The notes under the pieces: model-generated
Told to the model about the DNA's origin: nothing
Databases searched by the model: none
What the model saw: only the letters and a program-made list of their open reading frames with translations
Shown: piece by piece, positions 32,623 through 41,438 of the stretch
Layout: each line of letters begins with the position of its first letter
How positions within the stretch are numbered: the first letter of the stretch is position 1
Program-made: the position numbers and the translations under genes
Assembly: GCF_025628985.1 (NCBI RefSeq)
Contig: NZ_JAOTEM010000001.1
Location: forward strand, 62,001 to 126,000
Length of the DNA: 64,000 bases
Direction of reading: 5' to 3'
Origin: Chryseobacterium edaphi
GTDB lineage: Bacteria; Bacteroidota; Bacteroidia; Flavobacteriales; Weeksellaceae

Positions 32623-33063
32623 ATGTCAACAAAAGAAAAAGAATTGCAAACTGAAAATAAATCAGAAGCACTGCAATCACTATTTGCAAAGAGAAAATCT
32701 GCTGAAGCGGATAAAGATGCTAAAGCTAAAAAATCAAAAGTATACGACCGTACTCCTTTTATTGAAAGGTTTGGCGAAAAACAGTTGGAAGACTGGAAAA
32801 TTGCATACGGTGGTCGTGAACTAATTTATTTGAAAGTTGACGATAAGTTAGCGGTTTTACGTCCACCAATGGCAGATGATTTAGGTGATTATCTGACGGG
32901 TATTGGAATGGATGGAATGTCAAAAGCTGTAGTAATGATTATTGAGACTTTATGGCTTGATGGTGATTACGCTTTGATCGAAGACGAAGATTTATTTATC
33001 GCTGTATTCCTACAGATGAACAATATATTAGAATCAAAGAAAGGAGAATTTTTTCGCGCTTAG
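32623..33063 (+). CDS. Tail assembly chaperone, short form, with frameshift site
   Basis: 146 residues ending ESKKGEFFRA. Preceding the tape measure and with an overlapping second frame, it is the short product of the tail assembly chaperone. The run GAATTTTTTC at 33046-33055 lies 6 nt before the TAG and is the likely slip site. Confidence 0.75.
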   Translation: MSTKEKELQTENKSEALQSLFAKRKSAEADKDAKAKKSKVYDRTPFIERFGEKQLEDWKIAYGGRELIYLKVDDKLAVLRPPMADDLGDYLTGIGMDGMSKAVVMIIETLWLDGDYALIEDEDLFIAVFLQMNNILESKKGEFFRA

Positions 33064-33238
33064 CGACAAAGGCGCAAAATCCTTTGAAAAAAGAGAAGAC
33101 GGTATTGAATTTATGATCGTTTTCGGCTCCATGAAATTTGGAGCAAATGCTCTTAAAGAATGGGGCGAAGAAAAATTCTTTTACCGAACGGGAATTGCTC
33201 TCGAAATTTGGAAAAAAGAAAGCGAAAATAAAATGTAA
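33056..33238 (+). CDS. Tail assembly chaperone, frameshift extension
   Basis: The frame reached by a -2 (or +1) shift at the T6 run continues as ALSDKGAKSFEKREDG, then MIVFGSMKFGANALKEWG, to TAA at 33238, giving a fusion of about 205 residues. An independent start at 33113 (41 residues) is also possible but has no obvious signal. I recall that Mu uses a -2 shift at the same place. Confidence 0.65.
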   Translation, partial: ALSDKGAKSFEKREDGIEFMIVFGSMKFGANALKEWGEEKFFYRTGIALEIWKKESENKM

Positions 33239-33240
33239 CG

Positions 33241-35004
33241 GTGAGTAATATTGTTGAGTTTGTTGTTAGAATGAAAGACCTTATGAGTGGTGGCTTAAAT
33301 CGTTTAAGCGCTACGACAAGGTCTTCATTTACTGCAATGTCTCAACACGCTGACAGAGCAACAGGAAGAAACCGTGTATTGGGTCAAAGCTTTGATCAGA
33401 TTCAAAGAAATATGCGGAATGTTGAGGCTACCATTCGAAACTCAGTAATTCCTCGTGAGATTGCAGCTGCGAGACGTGAGCTCGAAAGGCTTCAACGTCA
33501 AGCTTCAACGCATCGAGGTAATCTTGGTGGGAATTCGGGCGGTGGTTCTGGAGGAGGAGGCGGGTTTTCTATTGGCGGAATGGCTATGGGAAATATGCTC
33601 GGGAATTTCGCAACTAATGCAGCATCTGCATTTTTAGGAGCTGTTAAAGACGGAATCGGAGCTGCAATCGCCGGAAGTATGCAGAAGGAAAAAGACTTAG
33701 TAGGTCTTTCCACTTTCATTGGCGAAAAAGGAGCTAAAGATGCATACGCCAATATCAGAAAAGATGCGGAAATAACACCTTTCGATACGGCTTCACTGTT
33801 AAAAGTAAACCGTGCTTTGATTTCTTCCGGGCTAAATGCCAAAGATGCGAGGGAGGATGCAATGAACTTGGCAAATGCAATTTCAGCAACTGGAGGCGGA
33901 AACGATGAGTTGATGCGTATGGCAATCAATATGCAACAGATCAAATCACTCGGAAAAGCTTCAGCAATGGATATTAAGCAGTTCGGATATGCAGGTATCA
34001 ATATTTATAAAATATTGGAAAAAGCAACCGGAAAAAGTGCAGATGAAGTCAAAAAGATGGACGTTTCTTATGATCTTCTTGCGAAATCATTGGCAATGGC
34101 ACGTAGTCAAGGAGGTTTGTACGAAGGAGCTTTGGAAAAAATGGGAAAAACAATGTCCGGAAAGTGGGAACAGGTGAAGGATAGAGGCGAAAATGCTCTC
34201 ACCGATATCGGTGATGCTTTTGCTCCAATAATTGTCAGAATTCTTGATGTCGCACTAAAAATGAGTGGTTATATCGCTCCATTACTTGCTAAGGCTGCTC
34301 CCTATATTGACATGATTTCGAAAGGATTGGGAATCGCAATTGATTACGTGATGAATCTTTCAAGCGGTACTGGAGGATGGACTGACTACATTATAATTGG
34401 TGTTGATTACCTGACAACAATTTGGGATATTTTAAAAGCTGCAGGAATGTCGGTATTTAAAATTTTATCAGGAATTGTACAGTGGGTTTGGAAATCAGAA
34501 ATTATAAAAGATGTTTTCAGAATTATTGGTTGGTTGCTTGAAAAAGTGATAAAACCTATCATCGGATGGCTTGGTGATGCATTAGTGTGGATTTGGGAAA
34601 ATGTATTAAAACCAATACTCGACGGTCTTGAAAGTGCTTATAAGTGGGTTAAAGAGTTAATAGGTTTAGGTGATAATAAATTATCAGTTGAAGTTAAAAA
34701 AACAACCGGAAAAAACCCGAACGACAAGGAACCTGATTCACCTAGCTACTTTGCGGACTTAACAAGATTCAAGGATTTAAAACCTGCAGGTGAAGATGAA
34801 AAAGAAAAGAACAAGAAAAAATCCAAGGAAAAAGGCGATATCATCGGAGGCGGTGGGACAAAGTATATCACAATCAATTTAGGAAAATTCTTTGATAACA
34901 TTCAGTTTACAACCATGAATATGAAAGAAAGCGAACAGGATATTGAGAGAATATTAATGGAGTGCATGGGAAGAGTTTTATTTAACGGATCAAATAATAT
35001 GTAA
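33241..35004 (+). CDS. Tail tape measure protein
   Basis: 587 residues, GTG start immediately after the chaperone. A coiled-coil N-terminus (RNVEATIRNSVIPREIAAAR) is followed by a glycine-rich stretch (GGNSGGGSGGGGGF), hydrophobic helices, the segment ITPFDTASLLKVNRALISSG common to tape measures and a membrane-like middle (YIIIGVDYLTTIWDIL and following). It sets tail length; this one is short, so a short tail is expected. Confidence 0.88.
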   Translation: MSNIVEFVVRMKDLMSGGLNRLSATTRSSFTAMSQHADRATGRNRVLGQSFDQIQRNMRNVEATIRNSVIPREIAAARRELERLQRQASTHRGNLGGNSGGGSGGGGGFSIGGMAMGNMLGNFATNAASAFLGAVKDGIGAAIAGSMQKEKDLVGLSTFIGEKGAKDAYANIRKDAEITPFDTASLLKVNRALISSGLNAKDAREDAMNLANAISATGGGNDELMRMAINMQQIKSLGKASAMDIKQFGYAGINIYKILEKATGKSADEVKKMDVSYDLLAKSLAMARSQGGLYEGALEKMGKTMSGKWEQVKDRGENALTDIGDAFAPIIVRILDVALKMSGYIAPLLAKAAPYIDMISKGLGIAIDYVMNLSSGTGGWTDYIIIGVDYLTTIWDILKAAGMSVFKILSGIVQWVWKSEIIKDVFRIIGWLLEKVIKPIIGWLGDALVWIWENVLKPILDGLESAYKWVKELIGLGDNKLSVEVKKTTGKNPNDKEPDSPSYFADLTRFKDLKPAGEDEKEKNKKKSKEKGDIIGGGGTKYITINLGKFFDNIQFTTMNMKESEQDIERILMECMGRVLFNGSNNM

Positions 35005-35654
35005 TGACACCAACAACGGCAAACGTTTTTAATTTAGTTACTCTTTATAAAGAATATTTCGGGCGTGGTTCTTACTACGTTGATAATTCAGGTGTCGCAA
35101 AACCTGCTGAAGAAATTTTGTATTCCGGACTTCCACAAAATCCAAATCCAAGAGGCACACTACATTATGGTGGTCGTAGAGGTCAGCAGTTTAATAAAAT
35201 TGGGAGTTATGGTCAGGATATTTGGTTTCCTATAGAATTAAGAGGTTATAGGGTTGATAAATCTGGAGAATTACAAGAAATAATTTTACCAATTGACATT
35301 TGTACAGTTTCTGTGAACTTGGTAAGTAACATCGTTAGCACTCCAGTGGTTGAAAGAAAAGGCACTGTAAATGAAATTGTAAGTATTGACGATTACAAAT
35401 TTACAATCAGAGGTTTTTTAATTGATAAAAACAGAAAAGTACCTGATCAACAAATTTTAGATTTAGTTGATTTGAAAGAAAGTACTGAAGAGAAGTTCTT
35501 ACATGGCGGTTATCCTGAACTATTTCTTGATAAAACCTGTAGAATTGTTATTCCAGACTTAGAATTTCCGGAAGTTCAGGGTAAAAATCATTGGATAAGA
35601 CCATTTACAATGACTTGCAAAAGTGATTTTATTGTCGATTTAAATTTCAGATAA
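35004..35654 (+). CDS. Tail/baseplate-associated protein, gpN region homologue
   Basis: 216 residues starting MTPTTANVFNLV. Beta-rich core with ILPIDICTVSVNLVSNI and IVSIDDYKFTIRGFL. It stands between the tape measure and the hub, in the place of the Mu gp43 DNA circulation protein. I do not recognise the exact family. Confidence 0.6.
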   Translation: MTPTTANVFNLVTLYKEYFGRGSYYVDNSGVAKPAEEILYSGLPQNPNPRGTLHYGGRRGQQFNKIGSYGQDIWFPIELRGYRVDKSGELQEIILPIDICTVSVNLVSNIVSTPVVERKGTVNEIVSIDDYKFTIRGFLIDKNRKVPDQQILDLVDLKESTEEKFLHGGYPELFLDKTCRIVIPDLEFPEVQGKNHWIRPFTMTCKSDFIVDLNFR

Positions 35655-36739
35655 TGGCATTTTATCTAACAAGCAATATTTCAATAGGTGGCTATTCTAA
35701 TATTAAACCTAATAAAGTTTCTTGGAAAACAGATGTTAATTCATTCATTGATAGCTGCATGATTACACTTCCAAGAATAACGCACATGATCAACGAATTT
35801 CCTGATAAAACAGAAGATTTAGGCGGAACAAAAATCTATCAATTTAAAGAAGGCGACAAAGTTTCTGTATCACTGGGATATAATAAACGTTTTGAAAAGC
35901 GATTTGAAGGTTTTGTAAGAAATGTAAAAATGGGTATTCCTGTCGAATTGGAATGTGAAGGCTACGGCTATCAGTTGTATGATATCATATTCAATAAAAC
36001 ATATTCTACAGTTACGGTAAAACAATTATTGCAGGACGTAACAGCAGGAACGGATATAGTTTTATCACAGGAAATGGCAGATGTACCATTAAAGAATGTA
36101 CGGTTTAAAAACGCAACCGGAATTCAGGTTCTTGAATATTTAAAAAAAGAATGTCAGTTATCAGTTTATTTTAATTTCAACGAACTGTATGTCGGAACAC
36201 TTTACGGTAAAGTTCAGAAAAAAGTTCCTATTAGAATTGGTTGGAATACCGTTAAAGATGATGATTTTCAAAAAAGGAAAGTTGATAAAAATGTAAAAAT
36301 TGTAGTTCGGGAAAAAGATAAAAAAGGAGCTGTCACAAAAACAAAAAGCAAGCTTAAAAAGACAGATGAAGAAAAGGAAAGAGAAAGAATTGCAAGAGAA
36401 AAAAAGCGTCAGGAAAACGCTATAAATAGAATTACAAGAAAATACGATGATCAGAAAGAAATTAAAATCAAAGCGGGAATCCCTTCAAAATTAGTACAGG
36501 AAATTGTGAACAGATTACAGCTTAAAGAGAATTATGCAGGCTACGAAGGAAGTATTCAGCTCTTTTTAGAGCCTTACATAAATAAAGGTATGGTTTTACA
36601 AGTTGATGGCGGTATGTTTCCTGAAAAATCTGGAGATTATTTCATCGAAAGTGTTTCCGGAGAATATGGAATGAGTGGCGGTCGGCAGACAGCACAATTA
36701 GGATTTATTTGGCATGACAACAGCGGAACAACTTCGTAG
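35654..36739 (+). CDS. Baseplate hub protein, Mu gp44/gpD-like
   Basis: 361 residues. The start FYLTSNISIGGYSNIKPNKV and DKVSVSLGYNKRFEKRFEGFV are the signature of late control D/gp44 hubs; LVQEIVNRLQLKENYAGYEG follows a charged lysine/arginine coil (about 230-260), unusual in length. The end (DYFIESVSGEYGMSGGRQTAQLGF) is typical. It overlaps the spike gene by 26 nt. Confidence 0.82.
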   Translation: MAFYLTSNISIGGYSNIKPNKVSWKTDVNSFIDSCMITLPRITHMINEFPDKTEDLGGTKIYQFKEGDKVSVSLGYNKRFEKRFEGFVRNVKMGIPVELECEGYGYQLYDIIFNKTYSTVTVKQLLQDVTAGTDIVLSQEMADVPLKNVRFKNATGIQVLEYLKKECQLSVYFNFNELYVGTLYGKVQKKVPIRIGWNTVKDDDFQKRKVDKNVKIVVREKDKKGAVTKTKSKLKKTDEEKERERIAREKKRQENAINRITRKYDDQKEIKIKAGIPSKLVQEIVNRLQLKENYAGYEGSIQLFLEPYINKGMVLQVDGGMFPEKSGDYFIESVSGEYGMSGGRQTAQLGFIWHDNSGTTS

Positions 36740-37202
36740 AGGATTTGATAGCTATGCAAGAAGCATGGCTCCACCTGTGAGCAATATTGCTCGTGTAAAA
36801 TCTGTAGATGAAGAGGAAGGTACTTGTATTTTAATAGATGAGGATGATCAGGAGTTTTTGGATGTAAGGTTAAAACCTGTTTTATCTGAAAATAAAAGTT
36901 TTCTTCAGATTCCGAAAGTCGGAACTTTCGTTTTGGCTGTCAGAGTTGAAGATGATGACGACTGGATGGTTATCGCATGTGATGAAGTTGACAAATTTCT
37001 GTGGATCGTTGGAAATACTAAGCTGGAGCTTACAGATAAAATTTGCATGGAAGCAAATAATCAAAACCTGTTAAGTCTGATGGAAAGACTATTCACGGTT
37101 TTAGACAGAGGTTATCAAACCAACACAGGTGTAACAATTCAATTGGTTTTGCAACCACAATTTGAATTGATAAAACAAGATTTTAAAAAGCTTTTAAAAT
37201 AG
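36714..37202 (+). CDS. Baseplate spike/assembly protein, Mu gp45-like
   Basis: 162 residues. An OB-fold-like start (SNIARVKSVDEEEGTCILID, EFLDVRLKPVLS) matches gpV/gp45 spikes. Unlike Mu gp45 it lacks a long C-terminal beta-helix; the tip may be another protein. Its last codons contain two units of the TTTAAA array D. Confidence 0.7.
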   Translation: MTTAEQLRRGFDSYARSMAPPVSNIARVKSVDEEEGTCILIDEDDQEFLDVRLKPVLSENKSFLQIPKVGTFVLAVRVEDDDDWMVIACDEVDKFLWIVGNTKLELTDKICMEANNQNLLSLMERLFTVLDRGYQTNTGVTIQLVLQPQFELIKQDFKKLLK

Positions 37203-37230
37203 CTTTAAAAGTGTTTAAACAGTATTTAAA
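37182..37230 (+). promoter_or_regulatory. TTTAAA array D, five units
   Basis: TTTAAA at 37182, 37193, 37204, 37214 and 37225 (spacings 11, 11, 10 and 11 bp). The last unit directly touches the ATG at 37231. The first two lie in the coding end of the spike gene, so the DNA phase is kept across coding and non-coding sequence. Confidence 0.7.
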
Positions 37231-37455
37231 ATGAGTTTAGCAGCAGGAAAACCGATTTTAAAACAAACAATTTTACAAATATTTGAGATTGAAGCTCAAG
37301 CAAATGAAAGCCCGGAACAATCCCGTGAGAGAATTGCCGAAAAGCTGACGAATGCAATTTATGATTTTGTAAAAACAGGAATGGTAAAAGTTACCGTTGC
37401 AACCACCGGAACGGCAGCAGCCCAAACCGGAACAGGAACAGGAAATATAGAATAA
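37231..37455 (+). CDS. Hypothetical small baseplate-region protein
   Basis: 74 residues, helical, with a threonine/alanine-rich tail (VATTGTAAAQTGTGTG). No family recognised. Start defined by the adjacent TTTAAA array. Confidence 0.55.
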   Translation: MSLAAGKPILKQTILQIFEIEAQANESPEQSRERIAEKLTNAIYDFVKTGMVKVTVATTGTAAAQTGTGTGNIE

Positions 37456-37743
37456 ATGCCTTACGATATTCTCTTAGATGAAAATTTTAATCCCGTTTTA
37501 AGTAATGGCGATTTTACAATTGGTGAAAGCACATATCAGCATCAAAAGATGTTATTGTATGCCGACAAAGGACAATTTAAAGCCGATCCGTTGGTCGGAG
37601 TAGGCTCCCGAAGATTTTTGGAAACTTCGAAACAAAACGATTTTGCACGAGAAATCAGACAGCAATTTTACGCCGATGGAATGACGGTAAACAAAATAGA
37701 AATTAAGGAGAATTTTGAAATAAATATTGATGCTCAATACTGA
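37456..37743 (+). CDS. Baseplate protein, GpW/gp25- or Mu gp46-like
   Basis: 95 residues (PYDILLDENFNPVLSNGDF, QHQKMLLYADKGQFKADPLVG). Size, position before the gp47-like protein and the GDFTIGES turn suggest a gp46/GpW-like wedge protein; the family is inferred. Confidence 0.6.
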   Translation: MPYDILLDENFNPVLSNGDFTIGESTYQHQKMLLYADKGQFKADPLVGVGSRRFLETSKQNDFAREIRQQFYADGMTVNKIEIKENFEINIDAQY

Positions 37744-37747
37744 TAAA

Positions 37748-38287
37748 ATGAGAGAACTATTATTATATAAAAAACATGCTTTTAGCTTGTTAACTGCAAT
37801 TAAAAAACCTGCTGTAGCTGTTCCGGCGATTGGAATGCTCACGCTGTCAGATTGCCAATGGGGAATGTTTCTATTATTTGGCTTGATGGCATTCGATTTT
37901 TTGACCGGAGTTCTTGCTTCTTGGAATTTATGGAAAGATTCAAAGATTGAAAGTAATTTTTGGAAGTACGGTTTTTCGAGTTTAAGAATAAGAGAATCGG
38001 TTGTAAAAAGTGTAACGTATTTTCTTTTGATAATGTGTGCCTATTGGATTGAAACGACCTTCAAAATCAAAACATTTAAAGTCGAAAGTTATTCAGAGCA
38101 TCAAATTACATTGACATTGTTTGCTATTGCTGTAGCATGTGCTATTGAATTTTATTCTATTTTTTTTGAAAATCTACCAAAAGCCGGATTTAGTATTGAA
38201 AGTAAGGTCAAATTGATTTTTATAAAAATAAAAACAGCTGTTAAATCAGTTAAAAATATAACTAATGACGATAACAGTCCTTCCTAA
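37748..38287 (+). CDS. Holin, Bacteroidota phage-holin family
   Basis: About 179 residues from ATG 37748, 4 nt after the preceding stop; an ATG at 37727 would overlap. Three or four hydrophobic segments (AVAVPAIGMLTL, GMFLLFGLMAFDFLTGVL, VTYFLLIMCAYWI, LTLFAIAVACAIEFYSI) and a motif FLTGVLASW match the toxin-secretion/phage-lysis holin family. It is unusually far from the endolysin, inside the baseplate block. Confidence 0.75.
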   Translation: MRELLLYKKHAFSLLTAIKKPAVAVPAIGMLTLSDCQWGMFLLFGLMAFDFLTGVLASWNLWKDSKIESNFWKYGFSSLRIRESVVKSVTYFLLIMCAYWIETTFKIKTFKVESYSEHQITLTLFAIAVACAIEFYSIFFENLPKAGFSIESKVKLIFIKIKTAVKSVKNITNDDNSPS

Positions 38288-38555
38288 TCAGTCATTATTG
38301 GATATAGCAATTCAGCACACAGGAAGTGTTTATAATGCTTTTGCTATTGCTGTAGCTAATGGGCTTCCTGTCACAGAAACTTTAACGACCGGACAATCTT
38401 TAGCAATTCCGATTTTAGATACAAATATGGATGTGTATAGCAAGTATAAAAAAAACAAAATTGAACCTGCAACTTCATTAACAAATTTAGAATTACTTCC
38501 TGAACGTGGCGGTATTGGAAAAATGAAAATAGGCAGCACTTTTAAAGCAGATTAA
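38265..38555 (+). CDS. LysM-like tail protein
   Basis: 96 residues. The N-terminus ITVLPNQSLLDIAIQHTG, then SVYNAFAIAVANGLP and LTTGQSLAIP follows the LysM pattern. LysM proteins of Mu-like tails bind peptidoglycan or the tube. It overlaps the holin end by 23 nt. Confidence 0.7.
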   Translation: MTITVLPNQSLLDIAIQHTGSVYNAFAIAVANGLPVTETLTTGQSLAIPILDTNMDVYSKYKKNKIEPATSLTNLELLPERGGIGKMKIGSTFKAD

Positions 38556-38557
38556 AA

Positions 38558-39421
38558 ATGGATAAAACGTTTGAAGAAATATTGGCAGAATTACAAGCTG
38601 AAAAAGAAAAAAAAGCTGAATTAAATGGTTTAGATAGTACGTCGAAAACATCTATTTGGTTAGGTTTATTTAAAGTCATTGCCTACGTTTTTTTTAATTT
38701 CATGCAAGCTGCAAATTTACATTTGCAGGAAATAAGGGATTTGATTGCTAATCAAAAAGTTTTCAATCTTCGAAGATACAGATCAGAAGCTTTAAGATTT
38801 CAATACGGTTTTGATTTGATCAACGAAAGTGATCAATTTAAGCCCACTTATGAAGATAATGGCATTGATGTAATTGCCACAGACGAAGAAATCGAAAATT
38901 CAAAAATAATTAAATATGCTGCATGTAACCGTGTTATTGATGGCGGTCGGGCAAAAATTGTGATGAAGATCGCACCCGCAATTCTTGATGATATTTTCCC
39001 GGCTCAAGTTATGGCAGCCGTTGCAAAATATATTGAAGAAATATCGCCTGCCGGAGATCATGTAACAATCATCAATTATCTGCCGGATATTTTAAAGTTT
39101 GCGTTTAAAATTAAATATGATCCAATGGTTTTGCAAGCCGATGGAATGAATATAATAACGGCAAAATATCCGGTGCAGGAAGCTATTGAAACATTTTTAA
39201 AAAATCTTCCATTCAACGGCGAGTTAAGCGTACAAAGATTAGAAACTGCAATATTAGCCGTTGACGGTGTGGAAGACTTACAAACCCTGCAAATTCAATC
39301 AAAATGGATTGACCCGGCGCAAAATGGTTATGGCTTTTATCAGCCTGTTAACATGTCGGTTTTACCTGCATCCGGAAGATTTAAAATAGAAGATTTCACA
39401 GGACTTCAATATGTGGCATAA
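38558..39421 (+). CDS. Baseplate J-like protein, Mu gp47-like
   Basis: 287 residues. It begins with a charged helix (EEILAELQAEKEKKAELN) and continues with DVIATDEEIENSKIIKYAAC and MAAVAKYIEEISPAGDHVTI, DGVEDLQTLQIQ. This is the order of baseplate J/gp47 assembly proteins. It is shorter than Mu gp47 (about 360). Confidence 0.7.
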   Translation: MDKTFEEILAELQAEKEKKAELNGLDSTSKTSIWLGLFKVIAYVFFNFMQAANLHLQEIRDLIANQKVFNLRRYRSEALRFQYGFDLINESDQFKPTYEDNGIDVIATDEEIENSKIIKYAACNRVIDGGRAKIVMKIAPAILDDIFPAQVMAAVAKYIEEISPAGDHVTIINYLPDILKFAFKIKYDPMVLQADGMNIITAKYPVQEAIETFLKNLPFNGELSVQRLETAILAVDGVEDLQTLQIQSKWIDPAQNGYGFYQPVNMSVLPASGRFKIEDFTGLQYVA

Positions 39422-39909
39422 TGGAAAAAGTTTACAATATTAATTTTAAAAAATTGGCTATCGAATGGCGTGAAACTTTTTTAAGAACTTCATTCTGGAT
39501 TGCCTGTATTTCGGTTCTCATTGTTCCTCTAGAATCTCTTTATATTGATTTTTTGCGATCTCGAAAGCAAAACTTAATCCGGATCAATACAACCTGTCAA
39601 AAGTTTTCAATGCAAAAAAGGCTGAATGATTATTTTGATCCGTTAGAAAGGCGAATTGAGATAATAAAAGCGGTTTTGTTTGATGGTGTTTACTTGTACA
39701 CAGAAGCAGAGGACGACCAATGGAAAACAAAAACGCAATGGCTTTATGTAGACAATTTACCAATCTATCTTTACACTGAAGCCGAATTAAATAGTGATTA
39801 TGATTTCATAGTTAAGATACCCAACACAGGAATTAACGAATTACAACTACGTGCAGAAATTGAATATTATATGCTGCAATCAAAAAACTACAGAATCGAA
39901 TTAATATGA
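39421..39909 (+). CDS. Baseplate or tail protein, gp48-position
   Basis: 162 residues. A likely membrane-like or hydrophobic segment SFWIACISVLIVPLESLYI near the N-terminus, then beta strands (DGVYLYTEAEDDQW, PIYLYTEAEL). Between gp47-like and the fibre, where Mu encodes gp48. No family recognised. Confidence 0.55.
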   Translation: MEKVYNINFKKLAIEWRETFLRTSFWIACISVLIVPLESLYIDFLRSRKQNLIRINTTCQKFSMQKRLNDYFDPLERRIEIIKAVLFDGVYLYTEAEDDQWKTKTQWLYVDNLPIYLYTEAELNSDYDFIVKIPNTGINELQLRAEIEYYMLQSKNYRIELI

Positions 39910-40769
39910 GACTGAATTTTAAATTTATGCAAACGGACGGCGTGCCGTTGACTGCTGATCTGATGGATCAGATTCAGGAAGCGTACGCTATCTTCAACGT
40001 GATCGGAAGTGTTGCCGGAAACTTTACGATCCTTTCAGGTTGTGAGATCAACGGTACTTTAGTTAATCCCGGCATTGTTGTGATTAATGGCGACGTATTG
40101 TTTTTTGAGGGTGGTACTGTTAATCAAAATGTATTTATTCATCAGGAAGACATTTTGAAGACATTTAAAAATCAGCAGGCAAAAGTTCTAATTGAAAAGA
40201 GAACTGTCAAATTCGGTAATGCATCAACTGTTTATAATTGGTCAGAATTTGTAAAAATTGATACACTCAAAAAAATTAAGGAGGATTTAGCTTTAAAAGC
40301 TGATAAATCTGAACTTGATCTTGTAAAAAGCAGACTTGATATCGTGGAACTGAAAACAGCACCAATTATCAACGGAGGTGTAATTTGGGCGTTTGGTCGT
40401 CCTGTGAACGAAATACCTATTGGATGGAAAGAGGCAACTGATTATGCAGGAAAAACGATTGTGGGTCTTGATCCAAATGATCCAATGTTTTCAACTTTGG
40501 GTGCTAATGTAGGATCGAAAACTCACACTTTGACTAAAGAGGAGTTACCTAATATTAACGGCGATTTTTTAACTATAACAGGAAATGGTTACAATGGTAG
40601 TGGTAATGGTTTTATAACTGTTCAGTCAGGTTTTGCAGCCTATATATTAGGTAGTAATAATGGACAATTTCAACATAAAACATTGAGATTAAATTTTGGA
40701 AACAATCAACCTCACAACAATATTCAACCTTCAAGGATAGCAAATTTCATTGAACCAAATTTCCAATAA
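39906..40769 (+). CDS. Tail fibre with collar domain
   Basis: 287 residues. N-terminal structural part, a short helix (KKIKEDLALKADKSELDLVK), then a C-terminal collar-like domain: EIPIGWKEATDYAGKTIVG, VGSKTHTLTKEELPNI and NNQPHNNIQPSRIANFIEP. This is the phage tail collar pattern with TLTKEELP and HNNIQP, involved in tail-tip attachment. Confidence 0.78.
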   Translation: MRLNFKFMQTDGVPLTADLMDQIQEAYAIFNVIGSVAGNFTILSGCEINGTLVNPGIVVINGDVLFFEGGTVNQNVFIHQEDILKTFKNQQAKVLIEKRTVKFGNASTVYNWSEFVKIDTLKKIKEDLALKADKSELDLVKSRLDIVELKTAPIINGGVIWAFGRPVNEIPIGWKEATDYAGKTIVGLDPNDPMFSTLGANVGSKTHTLTKEELPNINGDFLTITGNGYNGSGNGFITVQSGFAAYILGSNNGQFQHKTLRLNFGNNQPHNNIQPSRIANFIEPNFQ

Positions 40770-41434
40770 TGGCAACAATACAACAAATATACTCTTGGTT
40801 TGAAACTGGAGATATTCCGACACAGGAGCAATTTCAGCAGACTTTTTCATCTTTTATTCATCGTGAAGAAAGTATCACAATAAATAAAATTACAGGTTTA
40901 GAATCTGCTTTAAATAATAAACTCGGTTCTAATCACAGTACAGATGCAAACGCTCATAATTCAGTACTTGCAAAGCTTGATGCATCAAATTTAAATTATG
41001 ATAATATTCAACTTTGGAAAACAGCGTTAGGGGTTGGCAGCATTCCTGATAATGTAGCTTTAGTCGATAACGGTGAATCTCAAGATGTTTATAACAAAGA
41101 TCAGATTGAAGAAAAGATTGCTAATCTTAATTTTGATGTTACTCTTACAAGTGATGATGAATCTATTTTAATTGAAAATAGCACAAAAAATATAGAATCA
41201 AATGTCTCATTATTCTCTGATCAGTTTGAAAGTTTAATGACAGATATTGTTGTTTTAAACTTTTCTGCAATTCAAATTTTGGGCGTTTATGATGGTGGTT
41301 TAAAACTGAATACTAACGAATATGAAATCATAAGTCCTACAAGGATTAGAATCTTATCCGTCAGAAAATATACATTATTACCTCCAATTGCTAATGTGGT
41401 TGAGGTTCAATACACACATTTAAAAACAGATTAA
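40769..41434 (+). CDS. Probable tail fibre component
   Basis: 221 residues starting MATIQQIYSWFETGDIPTQE. Contains a helical stalk (ITINKITGLESALNNKLGSN), a typical fibre shaft element, followed by strands. It stands next to the collar fibre. Specific role unknown. Confidence 0.55.
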   Translation: MATIQQIYSWFETGDIPTQEQFQQTFSSFIHREESITINKITGLESALNNKLGSNHSTDANAHNSVLAKLDASNLNYDNIQLWKTALGVGSIPDNVALVDNGESQDVYNKDQIEEKIANLNFDVTLTSDDESILIENSTKNIESNVSLFSDQFESLMTDIVVLNFSAIQILGVYDGGLKLNTNEYEIISPTRIRILSVRKYTLLPPIANVVEVQYTHLKTD

Positions 41435-41438
41435 TAAA

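Noticed and set aside
33498..34001. A 167-residue minus-strand gene inside the tape measure gene
   Set aside because: Proline- and alanine-rich antisense of the glycine-rich tape measure region; no coupling or signals.
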